Source of the DNA: an uncultured Prevotellaceae bacterium
GTDB lineage: Bacteria; Bacteroidota; Bacteroidia; Bacteroidales; Bacteroidaceae
DNA: 61,030 nucleotides
Assembly: GCA_947167455.1 (NCBI GenBank)
Contig: CAMVIB010000015.1
Location: forward strand, 1 to 61,030
Direction of reading: 5' to 3'
The notes under the pieces are model-generated. The model did no database searches. It was not told the origin of the DNA and worked only from the letters and a program-made list of their open reading frames with translations. This document shows, one piece after another, positions 26,938 to 37,100 of the stretch. The position numbers were made by a program, and so were the translations under genes. Each line of letters opens with the position of its first letter. Position 1 is the first letter of the stretch.

Positions 26938-28848
26938 CTACGCCTGCTGCATGTCGGTGAGGCGTTTGTAGTAGCCGCCGAGGGCCATGAGCTCGTCGTG
27001 CGTGCCGCGTTCCACGATGCGCCCATCGTGCAGGACGCATATCTCGTCGGCGTTGCGTATCGTGGAGAGACGGTGGGCGATGGCAATCGTGGTGCGCGAG
27101 CGCATGAGGCGTTCCAGGGCCTCCTGCACGAGGCGCTCGCTCTCGGTGTCGAGGGCACTCGTGGCCTCGTCGAGGATGAGTATCGGCGGGTTCTTCAGTA
27201 TGGCACGTGCTATGCTGATGCGCTGGCGCTGTCCGCCGCTGAGGAGGCAGCCGCGGTCGCCGATCATCGTGTCGTAGCCATGCTCGGAGGCGCAGATGAA
27301 GTCGTGGGCATTGGCAATCTTCGCCGCCTCGACGACCTGCTCCATGGTGGCCTCCGGCACGCCGAAGGCGATGTTGTTGAAGAAGGTGTCGTTGAAGAGG
27401 ATGGCCTCCTGGTTGACATTGCCGATGAGCGAGCGCAGGTCGTGCAGGCGCACGTCGCGCACGTCGGTGCCGTCGATGGTTATGCTGCCCGAGCATACGT
27501 CGTGGTAGCGTGGCAGCAGATCTACGAGCGTTGACTTGCCGGAGCCCGACTGCCCCACGAGGGCTATCGTCTTGCCGTGGGGCACGCTGAGCGACACGCC
27601 CCTGATGATCTCCTGCGGCGAGTTCTCGTAGGCGAAATGCACGTCGTGGAACTCTATGCCCTGACGTGGCTGCCCGGGGCTGAGGGGCTTGGGCACGGCG
27701 GGCTCCCTGATGGGGTTCTCGGCATTGAGGATCTTGTCGATGCGCTCCATGCTGGCAAGGCCCTTGGGGATGGCGTAGCTGGCCTTGGACAGCTCCTTGA
27801 GGGGGTTGATGACGCTGTAGAGTATCACCATGTAGAAGATGAACGTGGGTGCGTCGATGGGTGAGTGGTCGGAGAAGATTAGCGTGCCGCCGAACCACAG
27901 CACGATGACGATGATGCACGTGCCGAGGAACTCGCTCACGGGGTGTGCCGACGCCTGACGTATGGCCACGCGGTTGGTGGCGTCGCGGAAGTCGTTGCTG
28001 GCGCGGCGGAAGCGTTCGAGGATCTTGTCCTCGGCAATGAAGGCCTTGATGATGCGCAGGCCGCCAAGCATCTCGTCGAGCTGCGACATGGTGTCGCTCC
28101 AGCGTTGCTGCGCCGTGAGGCTCTGCGCCTTGAGCTTGCGGCCTATGGCGCCCATGGCCCAGCCCAGGGCGGGTATGGTGACGAGGGTGAAGAGCGTGAG
28201 CTGCCACGACACGATGATGAGCGTGGTGAAGTAGAAGACGATGAGGATGGGGTTCTTGATGAGCATGTCGAGCGACGAGGTGACGCTGTTCTCCACCTCG
28301 GTGACGTCGCCGCTCATGCGGGCTATGATGTCGCCGCGACGCTCGGCACTGACGAAAGCCAGGGGCAGGTGCAGCACCTTGTCGAACACCATGATGCGTA
28401 TGTCGCGCACGATGCCTGTGCGCAGCGGCACCATCACTGCCGACGAGAGGAAGTAGCACGACGTCTTGAGGAATGTCGTCGTGGCAAGGAAGATGCCGAT
28501 GAGCAGGAGCGTCGTCTGATGGCCGTAGCGCGCTATGAGCACCGTGGTGTAATAGTATATGTTGTTGATGGCGATGTCCTTGATGCCATCCCACTGCCAC
28601 GGCTGGAAGTGGTAGGCCTGTGTGTCCATGCCGAAGAGCATGTTGAGCATGGGCATGATGCTCATGAACGAGAACACGTTGAGCAGTGCCGACATGAGGT
28701 TGGCACCCACGGCGGCTGCCATGTAGCCCTTGTAGGGCATGGCGAAGCGCCGCAGCACGGAGAGGAAAGCTGCGAGTGACCCGCTGCCGTGTCTCTCCTT
28801 GCGAGGCCCCGTGGCGGATGGCTCTGTGGCTTGTCTGTCTTTCTTCAT
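26938..28848 (-). CDS. MsbA-like ABC exporter (fused TMD-NBD)
   Basis: The ~636-aa half-transporter has six TM helices in residues ~40-350 and a nucleotide-binding domain after it: Walker A GQSGSGKSTLVDLL, signature LLSGGQRQRISIARAIL, Walker B ILILDEATSALD and H-loop IAHRLSTI. Homodimers of this type flip lipids (MsbA) or export peptides and drugs. The start ATG 28848 (MKKDRQATEP) is chosen; a longer frame to 28896 begins 5 nt before the RNase H stop. A lipid A flippase role is plausible but not proven. Likely in an operon with RNase H and ArgS. Confidence 0.85.
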   Translation of the reverse strand: MKKDRQATEPSATGPRKERHGSGSLAAFLSVLRRFAMPYKGYMAAAVGANLMSALLNVFSFMSIMPMLNMLFGMDTQAYHFQPWQWDGIKDIAINNIYYYTTVLIARYGHQTTLLLIGIFLATTTFLKTSCYFLSSAVMVPLRTGIVRDIRIMVFDKVLHLPLAFVSAERRGDIIARMSGDVTEVENSVTSSLDMLIKNPILIVFYFTTLIIVSWQLTLFTLVTIPALGWAMGAIGRKLKAQSLTAQQRWSDTMSQLDEMLGGLRIIKAFIAEDKILERFRRASNDFRDATNRVAIRQASAHPVSEFLGTCIIVIVLWFGGTLIFSDHSPIDAPTFIFYMVILYSVINPLKELSKASYAIPKGLASMERIDKILNAENPIREPAVPKPLSPGQPRQGIEFHDVHFAYENSPQEIIRGVSLSVPHGKTIALVGQSGSGKSTLVDLLPRYHDVCSGSITIDGTDVRDVRLHDLRSLIGNVNQEAILFNDTFFNNIAFGVPEATMEQVVEAAKIANAHDFICASEHGYDTMIGDRGCLLSGGQRQRISIARAILKNPPILILDEATSALDTESERLVQEALERLMRSRTTIAIAHRLSTIRNADEICVLHDGRIVERGTHDELMALGGYYKRLTDMQQA

Positions 28849-28900
28849 AGGTCTGTCTTGAGATGTCTGGACCCCTCGTCCTGTGGAGGCGGCCATGGCG

Positions 28901-29362
28901 CTACTTGCGGCCGAAGTCGGCAGGCACTTCGCCCCAGCTGTCGGTGTCCCACTTGCGGAGGGGGAACGGCGTGCCGTTCTGACGCAGCCATGCCTCGGCG
29001 CGCGCCACGATGGCCAGCAGAGGGGCGTTCTTGGCGGTCGGGGCCAGCGTGGTCTTCGCCTTGTGTTTCTGCACCCATATCATGGCCGTGCGGCTGTCGC
29101 TGTAGATGGGCATGGAGAGGCCTTTCTGCTTCAGCAGGGCCATGGCGTGGACGATGGCCAGGAACTCGCCGATGTTGTTGGTGCCGTGCACGGGGCCGTA
29201 GTGGAAAATCTCCTGCCCCGTCTTGAGGTAGATGCCACGGTACTCCATCGGGCCGGGGTTGCCGCTGCAGGCGGCATCAACGGCGATGGCCTCGGCGGGC
29301 ACTTCCATGGGCAGCGGGAGTACGGTGTCGTGGCGGTAGTCGGGGGGATTGACAAGAGACAT
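28901..29362 (-). CDS. RNase H-like nuclease
   Basis: The 153-aa protein has the RNase H fold with four acidic sites: AVDAACSGNPGP (D), NIGEFLAIVHA (E), IYSDSRTAMIWV (D) and the late KWDTDSWGEVP (D). It hydrolyses RNA in RNA-DNA hybrids. It lacks the N-terminal hybrid-binding (viroplasmin) domain that many Bacteroidetes relatives have. It lies between argS and the ABC exporter, all on the minus strand. Confidence 0.82.
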   Translation of the reverse strand: MSLVNPPDYRHDTVLPLPMEVPAEAIAVDAACSGNPGPMEYRGIYLKTGQEIFHYGPVHGTNNIGEFLAIVHAMALLKQKGLSMPIYSDSRTAMIWVQKHKAKTTLAPTAKNAPLLAIVARAEAWLRQNGTPFPLRKWDTDSWGEVPADFGRK

Positions 29363-29370
29363 GGGCTATA

Positions 29371-29412
29371 ATGTGAAATGGAGAATGTGAAATGGAGAAT
29401 GTAAAATGGACC
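29371..29412. repeat. Three 14-bp tandem repeats between argS and RNase H
   Basis: Units ATGTGAAATGGAGA, ATGTGAAATGGAGA and ATGTAAAATGGACC fill the entire gap between the argS stop region and the RNase H start. Similar simple TGTAAAATGGA-type runs occur at 5298-5325 and 5421-5446. Confidence 0.6.
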
Positions 29413-31227
29413 TCACATTCTCTCGGGCATCTCGATGCCCAGGAGCGACATGCCGAGACGCAACACCTTGGCCACACTCTCGCAGATGGCGAGGCGCACG
29501 GCGCGCTTACTGTCGTCCGACTCCTTCAGGATCTGGAAGTCGTGGTAGAAGCCGTTGAACTCCTTGGCCAGGTCGTAGCAGTAGTTGGCAATGACGCTGA
29601 CGTTATAGTCCGCGCCGGCCTGGGCCACCGAGAGGCCGAAGGCTGCCAGACGCTGTATGAGCGTGATCTCCTTCTCCGAGAGCAGACCCTCTTCGCCATG
29701 AAGGGGCAGTGCGGAGGGTGCCTGCTTCCTCAGTATGCTGCGTATGCGTGCGTACGTGTATTGGATGAACGGGCCGGTGTTGCCGTTGAAGTCTATGGAC
29801 TCCTCGGGGTTGAAGAGCATGTTCTTGCGGGCATCCACCTTGAGGATGAAGTACTTCAGCGCCCCGAGCCCCACGATGCGGGCTATCTCGCGAGCCTCGG
29901 CATCGCTGATGCCCTCGAGCTTGTTCACCTTGTCCTGGCTCATCGTCCTGGCCTCGTCGATCATCTTCTCGATGAGCTCGTCGGCATCCACCACCGTGCC
30001 CTCGCGGCTCTTCATCTTGCCGTTGGGCAGCTCCACCATGCCGTAGGAGAAGTGCACGAGGTCCTTGCCCCACTTGAAGCCGAGCTTGTCGAGGAGGATG
30101 CTGAGCACCTGGAAGTGGTAGTTCTGCTCGTTGCCAACGACGTATATCATCTTGTCGATGGGGAAGTCCTGGAAACGCAGCTTGGCGGTGCCGATGTCCT
30201 GGGTCATATACACACTGGTGCCGTCGGCGCGCAGCAGGAGCTTCTCGTCGAGGCCCTCCTTGGTGAGGTCGGCCCACACGCTGCCGTCGGCACGGCGGTA
30301 GAAGAAGCCCTTCTCCAGGCCTTCCATCACCTTCTCCTTGCCCTCGAGGTAGGTCTGGCTCTCGTAGTAGATCTTGTCGAAAGCCACGCCAAGGGCCTTG
30401 TACGTCTGGTCGAAGCCGGCATACACCCAGGCGTTCATGCGCTTCCACAGGGCGCGGACCTCGGGGTCGTTCTCCTCCCACTTCACCAGCATGGCGCGGG
30501 CCTCCTGCATCAGGGGGCTCTCCTTCTCGGCACGCTCCTTGGCGTCCTCTTCCGTCATGCCCTCGCCCACAAACCGGTCCGTCAGCTCCTTCACCTCGGC
30601 ACGGTAGTGCTTGTCGAAGGCCACGTAGTAGTCGCCGATGAGGTGGTCGCCCTTCTTGCCGGTGCTCTCCGGCGTGGCGCCGTCGCCCCATTTGAGCCAT
30701 GCGAGCATCGACTTGCAGATGTGTATGCCGCGGTCGTTGACGATGTTGGTCTTCACCACGCGCCAGCCGTTGGCCTCCATCACCTGTGCCAGAGCCCAGC
30801 CCAGCAGGTTGTTGCGCACGTGACCCAGGTGGAGGGGCTTGTTGGTGTTGGGGCTCGAGTACTCTATCATCACGAGCGGTGACTCCGGCGTAGCGGCCTT
30901 AAGGCCCCACCGCGCGTCGGCCTTTATCTCGTCCAGGAGGGACAGCCAGCACGGGTCGGCAATCACCATGTTCAGGAAGCCCTTGATGACGTTGAAACGA
31001 GCCACCACCTCGGGCATGCTCTCCACGAGGTACTGGCCTATCTCCTGAGCCGTATCCTCGGGGCGCTTGCGGCTCATCTTGAGGAAGGGGAAGACGACGA
31101 GCGTCAGGTGACCCTCGAATTCCTTCTTCGTGGTGCCGAGCTGAATCATGTTCCCGGTGACGTCCTGACCGTATAATGCCTTCACGGCAGCGATGATGCC
31201 GGAGGTGAGTTTCTGTTCGATTTGCAT
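29413..31227 (-). CDS. argS: Arginyl-tRNA synthetase
   Basis: The 604-aa class I synthetase charges tRNA-Arg. Signature HIGH-type sequence NTNKPLHLGHVRNN lies near residue 120 and the KMSKS-like site is KMKSREG. The C-terminal anticodon-binding (DALR) domain includes QAGADYNVSVIANYCYDLAKE. It has its own promoter (31261-31268) and is a single copy here. Conserved and essential. Confidence 0.97.
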   Translation of the reverse strand: MQIEQKLTSGIIAAVKALYGQDVTGNMIQLGTTKKEFEGHLTLVVFPFLKMSRKRPEDTAQEIGQYLVESMPEVVARFNVIKGFLNMVIADPCWLSLLDEIKADARWGLKAATPESPLVMIEYSSPNTNKPLHLGHVRNNLLGWALAQVMEANGWRVVKTNIVNDRGIHICKSMLAWLKWGDGATPESTGKKGDHLIGDYYVAFDKHYRAEVKELTDRFVGEGMTEEDAKERAEKESPLMQEARAMLVKWEENDPEVRALWKRMNAWVYAGFDQTYKALGVAFDKIYYESQTYLEGKEKVMEGLEKGFFYRRADGSVWADLTKEGLDEKLLLRADGTSVYMTQDIGTAKLRFQDFPIDKMIYVVGNEQNYHFQVLSILLDKLGFKWGKDLVHFSYGMVELPNGKMKSREGTVVDADELIEKMIDEARTMSQDKVNKLEGISDAEAREIARIVGLGALKYFILKVDARKNMLFNPEESIDFNGNTGPFIQYTYARIRSILRKQAPSALPLHGEEGLLSEKEITLIQRLAAFGLSVAQAGADYNVSVIANYCYDLAKEFNGFYHDFQILKESDDSKRAVRLAICESVAKVLRLGMSLLGIEMPERM

Positions 31228-31260
31228 ACCTTTATATTATGTTCGTTGTGAATGTGGCTG

Positions 31261-31268
31261 CAAAGGTA
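31261..31268 (-). promoter_or_regulatory. Promoter of argS (TACCTTTG)
   Basis: The minus-strand TACCTTTG lies 33 nt upstream of the argS start. Confidence 0.6.
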
Positions 31269-31405
31269 GTGAAAAAGTTCCAACCTCAGCGCCTGCAACC
31301 CAAAGTTTTTACGGCTCGACCCCAAATTCTTGATAAAGTGCGCTCTATAACAGTGCCGGCGGAAGTGCCGCCACTGCGGGGCTGATTAACTAACACCTGA
31401 AATCA

Positions 31406-31442
31406 CGGCACCGCAGCTCGCTGCATAGCGAGTGCGGTGCCG
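31406..31442 (-). terminator. Long hairpin after HU gene
   Basis: CGGCACCGCA pairs with TGCGGTGCCG and encloses a second stem CTCGCT-GCAT-AGCGAG. It follows the HU stop by 33 nt. No T-tract, so termination may be rho-independent only in part. Confidence 0.65.
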
Positions 31443-31475
31443 TATGTAGGTGAAGCCTGAGCTTACGCCGATGCT

Positions 31476-31748
31476 TTACTGAATAGCTTTCTCAAGTTCT
31501 GCTCCGGCCTTGAACTTGGCGAGCTTCTTGGCTGCAATGGTGATCTTCTCCATCGAACGAGGATTGATGCCTTCGCGAGCCGGACGCTCTGATACGGAGA
31601 ATGTGCCAAAGCCTACGATGGCAACCTTGTCGCCGCCCTTCATGGCATCTGTGATGGCCTCAAGGACTGCATCGAGAGCCTTCTTGGAGTCTGCCTTTGA
31701 CAGACCGGTCTTCTCGGAAATTGCGGCTGTGAGATCTGTCTTGTTCAT
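31476..31748 (-). CDS. hup: HU family DNA-binding protein
   Basis: The 90-aa histone-like protein dimerises and bends DNA. The sequence has MNKTDLTAAISEKTGLSK at the start, IVGFGTFSVSERPARE with the DNA-binding arm, and INPRS in place of the common NPQTG. It is acidic-to-basic balanced as usual. It is transcribed divergently from the rhomboid gene, with separate promoters at 31804 and 31907. Confidence 0.95.
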   Translation of the reverse strand: MNKTDLTAAISEKTGLSKADSKKALDAVLEAITDAMKGGDKVAIVGFGTFSVSERPAREGINPRSMEKITIAAKKLAKFKAGAELEKAIQ

Positions 31749-31803
31749 GTTTCTGAATGATTATGCGTTAAAAACTAGGTTGATTATGTGTGCAAACATG
31801 ACG

Positions 31804-31811
31804 CAAATGTA
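31804..31811 (-). promoter_or_regulatory. Promoter of HU gene (TACATTTG, TTTG at -33)
   Basis: The minus-strand TACATTTG has a TTTG complement at 31832-31835, leaving a 20-nt spacer. It is 56 nt before the start codon. Confidence 0.7.
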
Positions 31812-31906
31812 GTGCTTCTTTGTCGATTAGCCAAACTTTTAGTCAAAAAAGATTTATTTTTAATTAAAAAAATGCTTTATATGCCTCTTTTACGCTATAA
31901 AATGCC

Positions 31907-31914
31907 TACTTTTG
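31907..31914 (+). promoter_or_regulatory. Promoter of rhomboid operon (TACTTTTG)
   Basis: TACTTTTG lies 28 nt upstream of the rhomboid ATG in an AT-rich divergent region shared with HU. Confidence 0.6.
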
Positions 31915-31941
31915 CGGCCTCAAACATCTAATTCGTACATT

Positions 31942-32937
31942 ATGAACTTCAATATGCCCCCCGTAACCAAGCATTTGCTCATCATCAATCTGCTGATGTT
32001 GCTGGCCAAAGTCGTTGCCGAACGCTACGGCATTGACTTCGACGACCTCTTCGGACTGCATTTCTTCATGGCGTCGGACTTCAGGCTCCATCAGCTCTTC
32101 ACCTACATGTTCGCCCATGCCAACTTCATGCACCTCTTCTTCAACATGTTCGCCGTGTGGATGTTCGGGCGCATCATGGAGCAGGTGATGGGGTCGCGAA
32201 GGTTCCTCATATACTACATCGTTTGCGGACTCGGAGCCGGTATCGTACAGGAGGTGGCGCAGTATGTTGAGTACCTATATGCCGGACTCGACGCCTACGA
32301 CACCGTTGACCTCGGCGGCATGGTGGTGTCCATGGATGCCTACCTCAACCGCTGGACCACGGTGGGCGCCTCAGGCTCCGTCTATGGCGTGCTGCTGAGC
32401 TTCGGCATGACGTTCCCCGAGGAGCGTATGTTCATCATTCCCATACCGTTCCCCATCAAGGCCAAGTGGTTCGTACTCGGCTATGCCGTCATAGAGCTTA
32501 TGAGTGCCCTGGGCAACTCCGGCGACGGCGTGGCACACATGGCGCACCTCGGAGGTATGCTCTTCGGCTGGGCTCTCATCATGTACTGGCGCCGTGGCGG
32601 AGGCATGGGCGGAGGCATGGGCGGCGGACGCTTCTTCGGCGGCGGCGGCAACTATGGCGGCGGCGACAGCTACTACACCCGCTATGAGGACGTCACCAAC
32701 GCCACACCCAAAGGCCCGTCGCTCTGGCAGAGAGCACAGACGTGGTGGCGCAGCCGTCGCAAGCCGAAGATGAGAGTGCACTCCGGGGGCAAGCACGCCG
32801 ACGACATGGACTGGCGACAACGCAACAATGCCCGCGAGCAGGAGATAGACCGCATTCTCGAGAAAGTGAAAAAAGGAGGCTATGAGAGCCTGACGGCGGA
32901 GGAGAAGCGCACGCTCTTCGATGCGAGCCAACGATGA
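31942..32937 (+). CDS. Rhomboid-family intramembrane serine protease
   Basis: The ~331-aa protein cuts TM segments of substrate proteins. Visible marks: HANFMHLFFNMFAVWMFG (loop/TM2 with conserved H and N), VGASGSVYGVLLSFG (active-site GxSG Ser) and HMAHLGGMLFGW (catalytic His). A Gly-rich run (residues ~218-255) and a charged C-terminal tail follow. The start MNFNMPPVTK sits after the promoter; a longer frame would begin inside it. The next gene overlaps by ATGA. Confidence 0.9.
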   Translation: MNFNMPPVTKHLLIINLLMLLAKVVAERYGIDFDDLFGLHFFMASDFRLHQLFTYMFAHANFMHLFFNMFAVWMFGRIMEQVMGSRRFLIYYIVCGLGAGIVQEVAQYVEYLYAGLDAYDTVDLGGMVVSMDAYLNRWTTVGASGSVYGVLLSFGMTFPEERMFIIPIPFPIKAKWFVLGYAVIELMSALGNSGDGVAHMAHLGGMLFGWALIMYWRRGGGMGGGMGGGRFFGGGGNYGGGDSYYTRYEDVTNATPKGPSLWQRAQTWWRSRRKPKMRVHSGGKHADDMDWRQRNNAREQEIDRILEKVKKGGYESLTAEEKRTLFDASQR

Positions 32938-34013
32938 AGATACTCAAGACCATAGCCGTACAGATCTTCACCGGAGCCAACATCGCCACACTGTTGCTGC
33001 TGTGGGGGTGTTGTCTCGTCACATACGTCCCGCCCAGCGTGATGCCAAGGCTCAGCCTCGTCACACTGGCATTCCCCGTCTTCCTCGTCGCAAACATCGC
33101 CTTCGTGGTCTTCTGGCTCATCTTCAAGGTGCGCCGCGTGTGGCTGCCGCTGGCAGGCATAGCGGCCTGCGCCTTCTTCGTGCGCGACTACTACCCCGTC
33201 AACATGCCGTCGCCGCCACCGGCCGACTCGTGGAAGGTCATCACCTACAACACCCGCGCCTTCGGCGGCAAGGCCGCCACCGATGCCGACGGGCAGAACA
33301 GTGTGGTGCGCTATCTCGCTGAGTCCAACGCCGACATCATCTGCCTGCAGGAGGCCTTTGGGAAAACCTACGTCGAGGCTCTGCGCAAGATCCTGACGGG
33401 GCAGGGCTACGAGATGGCCCAGCACAAAAACCAGATACTCTGCACGAGGCTGCACATCATCTCCAGCGATACGCTCGTATATCCCACACGCTCCAACGGT
33501 GGCTTCAGCGCCCTGCTCACCGACGGCACCGACACCATAATGCTCATCAACAACCATTTCGAGAGCAACCACCTCACACCCGAGGTGAAGAAGGACTACA
33601 AGGACGCTGTGCGCCACTACGAGAGCGACTCCATCATGCGCGAGCTGGCACCCATGTTCGACCTGCTGACACGCGCGGCACCCATGCGCAGCCAGCAGGC
33701 AGACTCCGTCATGGCCGTCGTGGACCACTGGCTGCCAAGACCCGTGATCCTCTGCGGCGACTTCAACGACACACCCATCTCCTACGTGCACCGGCGACTC
33801 ACCTCGCGACTCACCAGCGCCTACACGCAGAGCGGACAGGGACTCGGCGTCACCTACCACGACAGAGGCTTCCCCGTGCGCATCGACCACATACTCTTCT
33901 CCGACGAGCACTTCCGTAGCTACGACACCCACGTTGACCGCTCACTCACAGCCTCCGACCACTTCCCCTTAGTCACTTTCTTGACAAAGAACAAGGAAAA
34001 ACCAACAAAATGA
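32934..34013 (+). CDS. Endonuclease/exonuclease/phosphatase (EEP) family membrane-anchored protein
   Basis: The 359-aa protein begins with two or three TM helices (~10-85), then an EEP catalytic domain: YNTRAFGGKA, ICLQEAFGKT, LINNHFESNHLTPE, LCGDFNDTPISYV and ASDHFPLV give the N, E, D/N and DH residues of the fold. Substrates range from phosphoinositides to nucleic acids; here unknown. The start codon overlaps the rhomboid stop (ATGA), which suggests coupled translation and a shared envelope task. Confidence 0.85.
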   Translation: MKILKTIAVQIFTGANIATLLLLWGCCLVTYVPPSVMPRLSLVTLAFPVFLVANIAFVVFWLIFKVRRVWLPLAGIAACAFFVRDYYPVNMPSPPPADSWKVITYNTRAFGGKAATDADGQNSVVRYLAESNADIICLQEAFGKTYVEALRKILTGQGYEMAQHKNQILCTRLHIISSDTLVYPTRSNGGFSALLTDGTDTIMLINNHFESNHLTPEVKKDYKDAVRHYESDSIMRELAPMFDLLTRAAPMRSQQADSVMAVVDHWLPRPVILCGDFNDTPISYVHRRLTSRLTSAYTQSGQGLGVTYHDRGFPVRIDHILFSDEHFRSYDTHVDRSLTASDHFPLVTFLTKNKEKPTK

Positions 34014-34066
34014 GGCTAAAATGCTAAATATTTGGCCAAAAGCAACCAACGTATTGAAAAAAACGC

Positions 34067-34074
34067 TACATTTG
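34067..34074 (+). promoter_or_regulatory. Promoter of secDF (TACATTTG)
   Basis: TACATTTG lies 58 nt upstream of the start codon. Confidence 0.6.
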
Positions 34075-34131
34075 CACGCTATTTTGCGCCTATAATAACA
34101 AAAACAACAATAAAAAACATCAAAAACAACA

Positions 34132-37100
34132 ATGCAAAACAAAGGTTTCGTAAAGCTTTTTGCTATCCTGCTGGCCCTTGTCTGCATCTTCTATCTCAGC
34201 TTCTCGTTCGTCACCAGACACTACGAGGCAAAGGCCGAGGAGATAGCAGCCGCTCAGGGCGAGGCCGCCGGACAGCACTATCTGGACTCTCTACTGAATG
34301 AACCCGTTTACATGGGCGTATGGTCGCTCAAGGAATGCCGCGAGATGGGCATCGGGCTCGGACTCGACCTTAAGGGTGGCATGAACGTCATTCTCGAAGT
34401 CAGCGTGCCCGACGTCGTCAAGGCCCTCGCCGACCACAAGGAAGATGCCAACTTCAACAAGGCCGTAGAGCAGGCCGCCAAGGAGGCCAAGGAGAGCACC
34501 ACAGACTTCATCACACTCTTCGTACGCGCCTACAAGCAGATCGCTCCCAACAGCAACCTCGCCGAACTCTTCGCCACACAGCAGCTGCGCGGCAAGGTGA
34601 CCACCAAGAGCACCGACCGCGAGGTCGAGGCCGTGCTGCGCGAGGAGGTGAAGGCCGCCATCGACAACTCCTACAACGTCCTGCGCACACGTATCGACCG
34701 CTTCGGAGTCGTGCAGCCTAACATCCAGGCCCTCGAAGGGCAGGAGGGACGTATCATGGTGGAGATGCCGGGCATCAAGGAGCCGGAACGCGTACGTAAG
34801 CTCCTGCAAGGCTCTGCGAACCTCGAATTTTGGGAGACATACATGACCTCCGAGGCAGCACCATACCTCATGCAGCTCGACAGCAAGCTCGCCGCAGTGG
34901 CTTCCAACGAGAAGACCGACGATGCCGCCGACACCGCTGCCGCCGACACCGTGGCAGCGCAGGCTGACGAGGCCGCACAGCCCGTGGCAGAGGCCGCTGC
35001 CGACACCGCAGCAAAGGCCGACGATGCCGGACTCGCCGCCATCGCCAAGGGCGCCGACACCGAGGCCGACGCCACACCCAAGGCCAGCGCTGAGGCCGAC
35101 GCCGCACTGCTCAAGGCCCACCCCCTCGCAGCACGACTCCAGATCCCCAACCAGAACAACGGATGTGTCGTGGGCTATGCCAACAAGCGCGACATGGCCG
35201 TCATCGACTCGCTGCTCCAGACACCCGAGGCCAAGGCAATACTGCCCGCAGAACTCAAGCTGCTGTGGGGCGTGAAGGGCATCGACAAGAACGACGAGAT
35301 CTATGAACTCTTCGCCATAAAGGTGACAGAGCGCAACGGACGCGCACCCATAGAGGGCGACGTCGTCACCGACTCGAAGGACGAGTTCGACCAGAACGGA
35401 CGCCCCTGCGTCACCATGTCGATGAACGTCGATGGCGCACGCCGCTGGGCCACCATGACGAAGAACAACGTCAACCGCTGCGTGGCCATCGTGCTCGACA
35501 ACTACGTCTATAGCGCACCTAACGTCATGGGCGAGATCAACGGCGGCAACACCCAGATCACTGGCTCATTCACTCCCGAGGAAACCCGCGACCTGGCAAA
35601 CGTGCTCAAGTCGGGTAAGATGCCCGCCCCCGCCAAGATCGTCAGCGAGGAAATCGTAGGGCCTACACTCGGACAGGAGTCCATCAATCAGGGCATGATC
35701 TCCATGCTCCTCGCCTTCATAGCCCTCATGCTCTACATGGTTGCCATGTACGGCTTCACACCGGGCATGGTGGCCAACTGCGCACTGCTGCTCAACCTGT
35801 TCTTCACACTCGGCATCCTCACCAGCTTCCAGGCAGCACTCACCATGAGCGGTATCGCAGGTATGGTGCTCACACTCGGTATGGCCGTCGATGCCAACGT
35901 GCTCATCTACGAGCGCACCAAGGAGGAGATGCGCACCGGCAAGAACGTGCGCCAGGCCCTCTCAGCAGGCTACAGCAACGCCTTCAGCGCCATCATCGAC
36001 TCCAACGTCACCAGCATCCTCACAGGTATCATCCTCTACTACTTCGGCACAGGACCCATCCGCGGCTTCGCCACTACTTATATTATAGGTATCATCATCT
36101 CGTTCTTCACTGCCGTCTTCCTCACACGTGTCGTCTATGAGACGGTGATGGCCAAGGACAAGTGGCTCGGACTGACATTCCAGACTGGACTCTCCAAGAA
36201 GTTCCTCCAGAACACCAACTTCAAGTTCATGTCGTCCTACAAGACCTCATTCGCCATCTTCGGAGCCATCGTGCTGGCAAGCGCAGTGTTCTGGGCAGCA
36301 CGCGGCTTCTCACGCTCCATCGACTTCACGGGAGGACGCAACTTCGTGGTGCTCTTCGAGAACAACGTGCAGCCCGAGGCAGTACGTCCGCTCCTCGCAG
36401 AGGCCTTCCCCGAGAGCAACACCAGCGTCATTGCTCTCGGCACAGAGGGCAAGACGGTGCGCATCTCCACCAACTACCGCATCGACGAGGACGGCGTGGA
36501 GGTTGACTCCGAGATAGAGCAGAAACTCTACAACGCACTCAAGGGCGGCAACCTCCTCAGCGGAAACCTCTCACTCGAGAGCTTCATCAACCGCGACGAG
36601 CGCGCAGGAGGCTCCATCATCAGCTCGCAGAAGGTGGGACCGTCCATCGCAGAGAACATCACACGCGGAGCCATCATCAGCGTCATACTCGCTCTCATCG
36701 TCATCTTCGTATATATCCTCGTGCGCTTCCGCAACGTGGCATTCTCAGTAGGAGCCATCGTGGCACTCGCAGTAGATACCGTCTTCATACTCGGTGTATA
36801 TAGCGCATGCTGGGGATGGATGCCATTCTCACTCGAGATCGACCAGACATTCATCGGAGCTCTGCTGACATGTATCGGTTACTCCATCAACGACAAGGTG
36901 GTGGTGTTCGACCGCATACGCGAGAACCTCGGACTATATCCCAAGCGCGACCGCCAGCAGCTCTTCAACCAGTCGCTCAACGCCACGCTGACACGTACCA
37001 TCAACACGTCGGTGTCAACACTCATCGTGCTGCTCTTCATCTTCATCTTCGGAGGTGCCAGCATACGTAGCTTCGCCTTCGCAATGATCCTCGGAGTATG

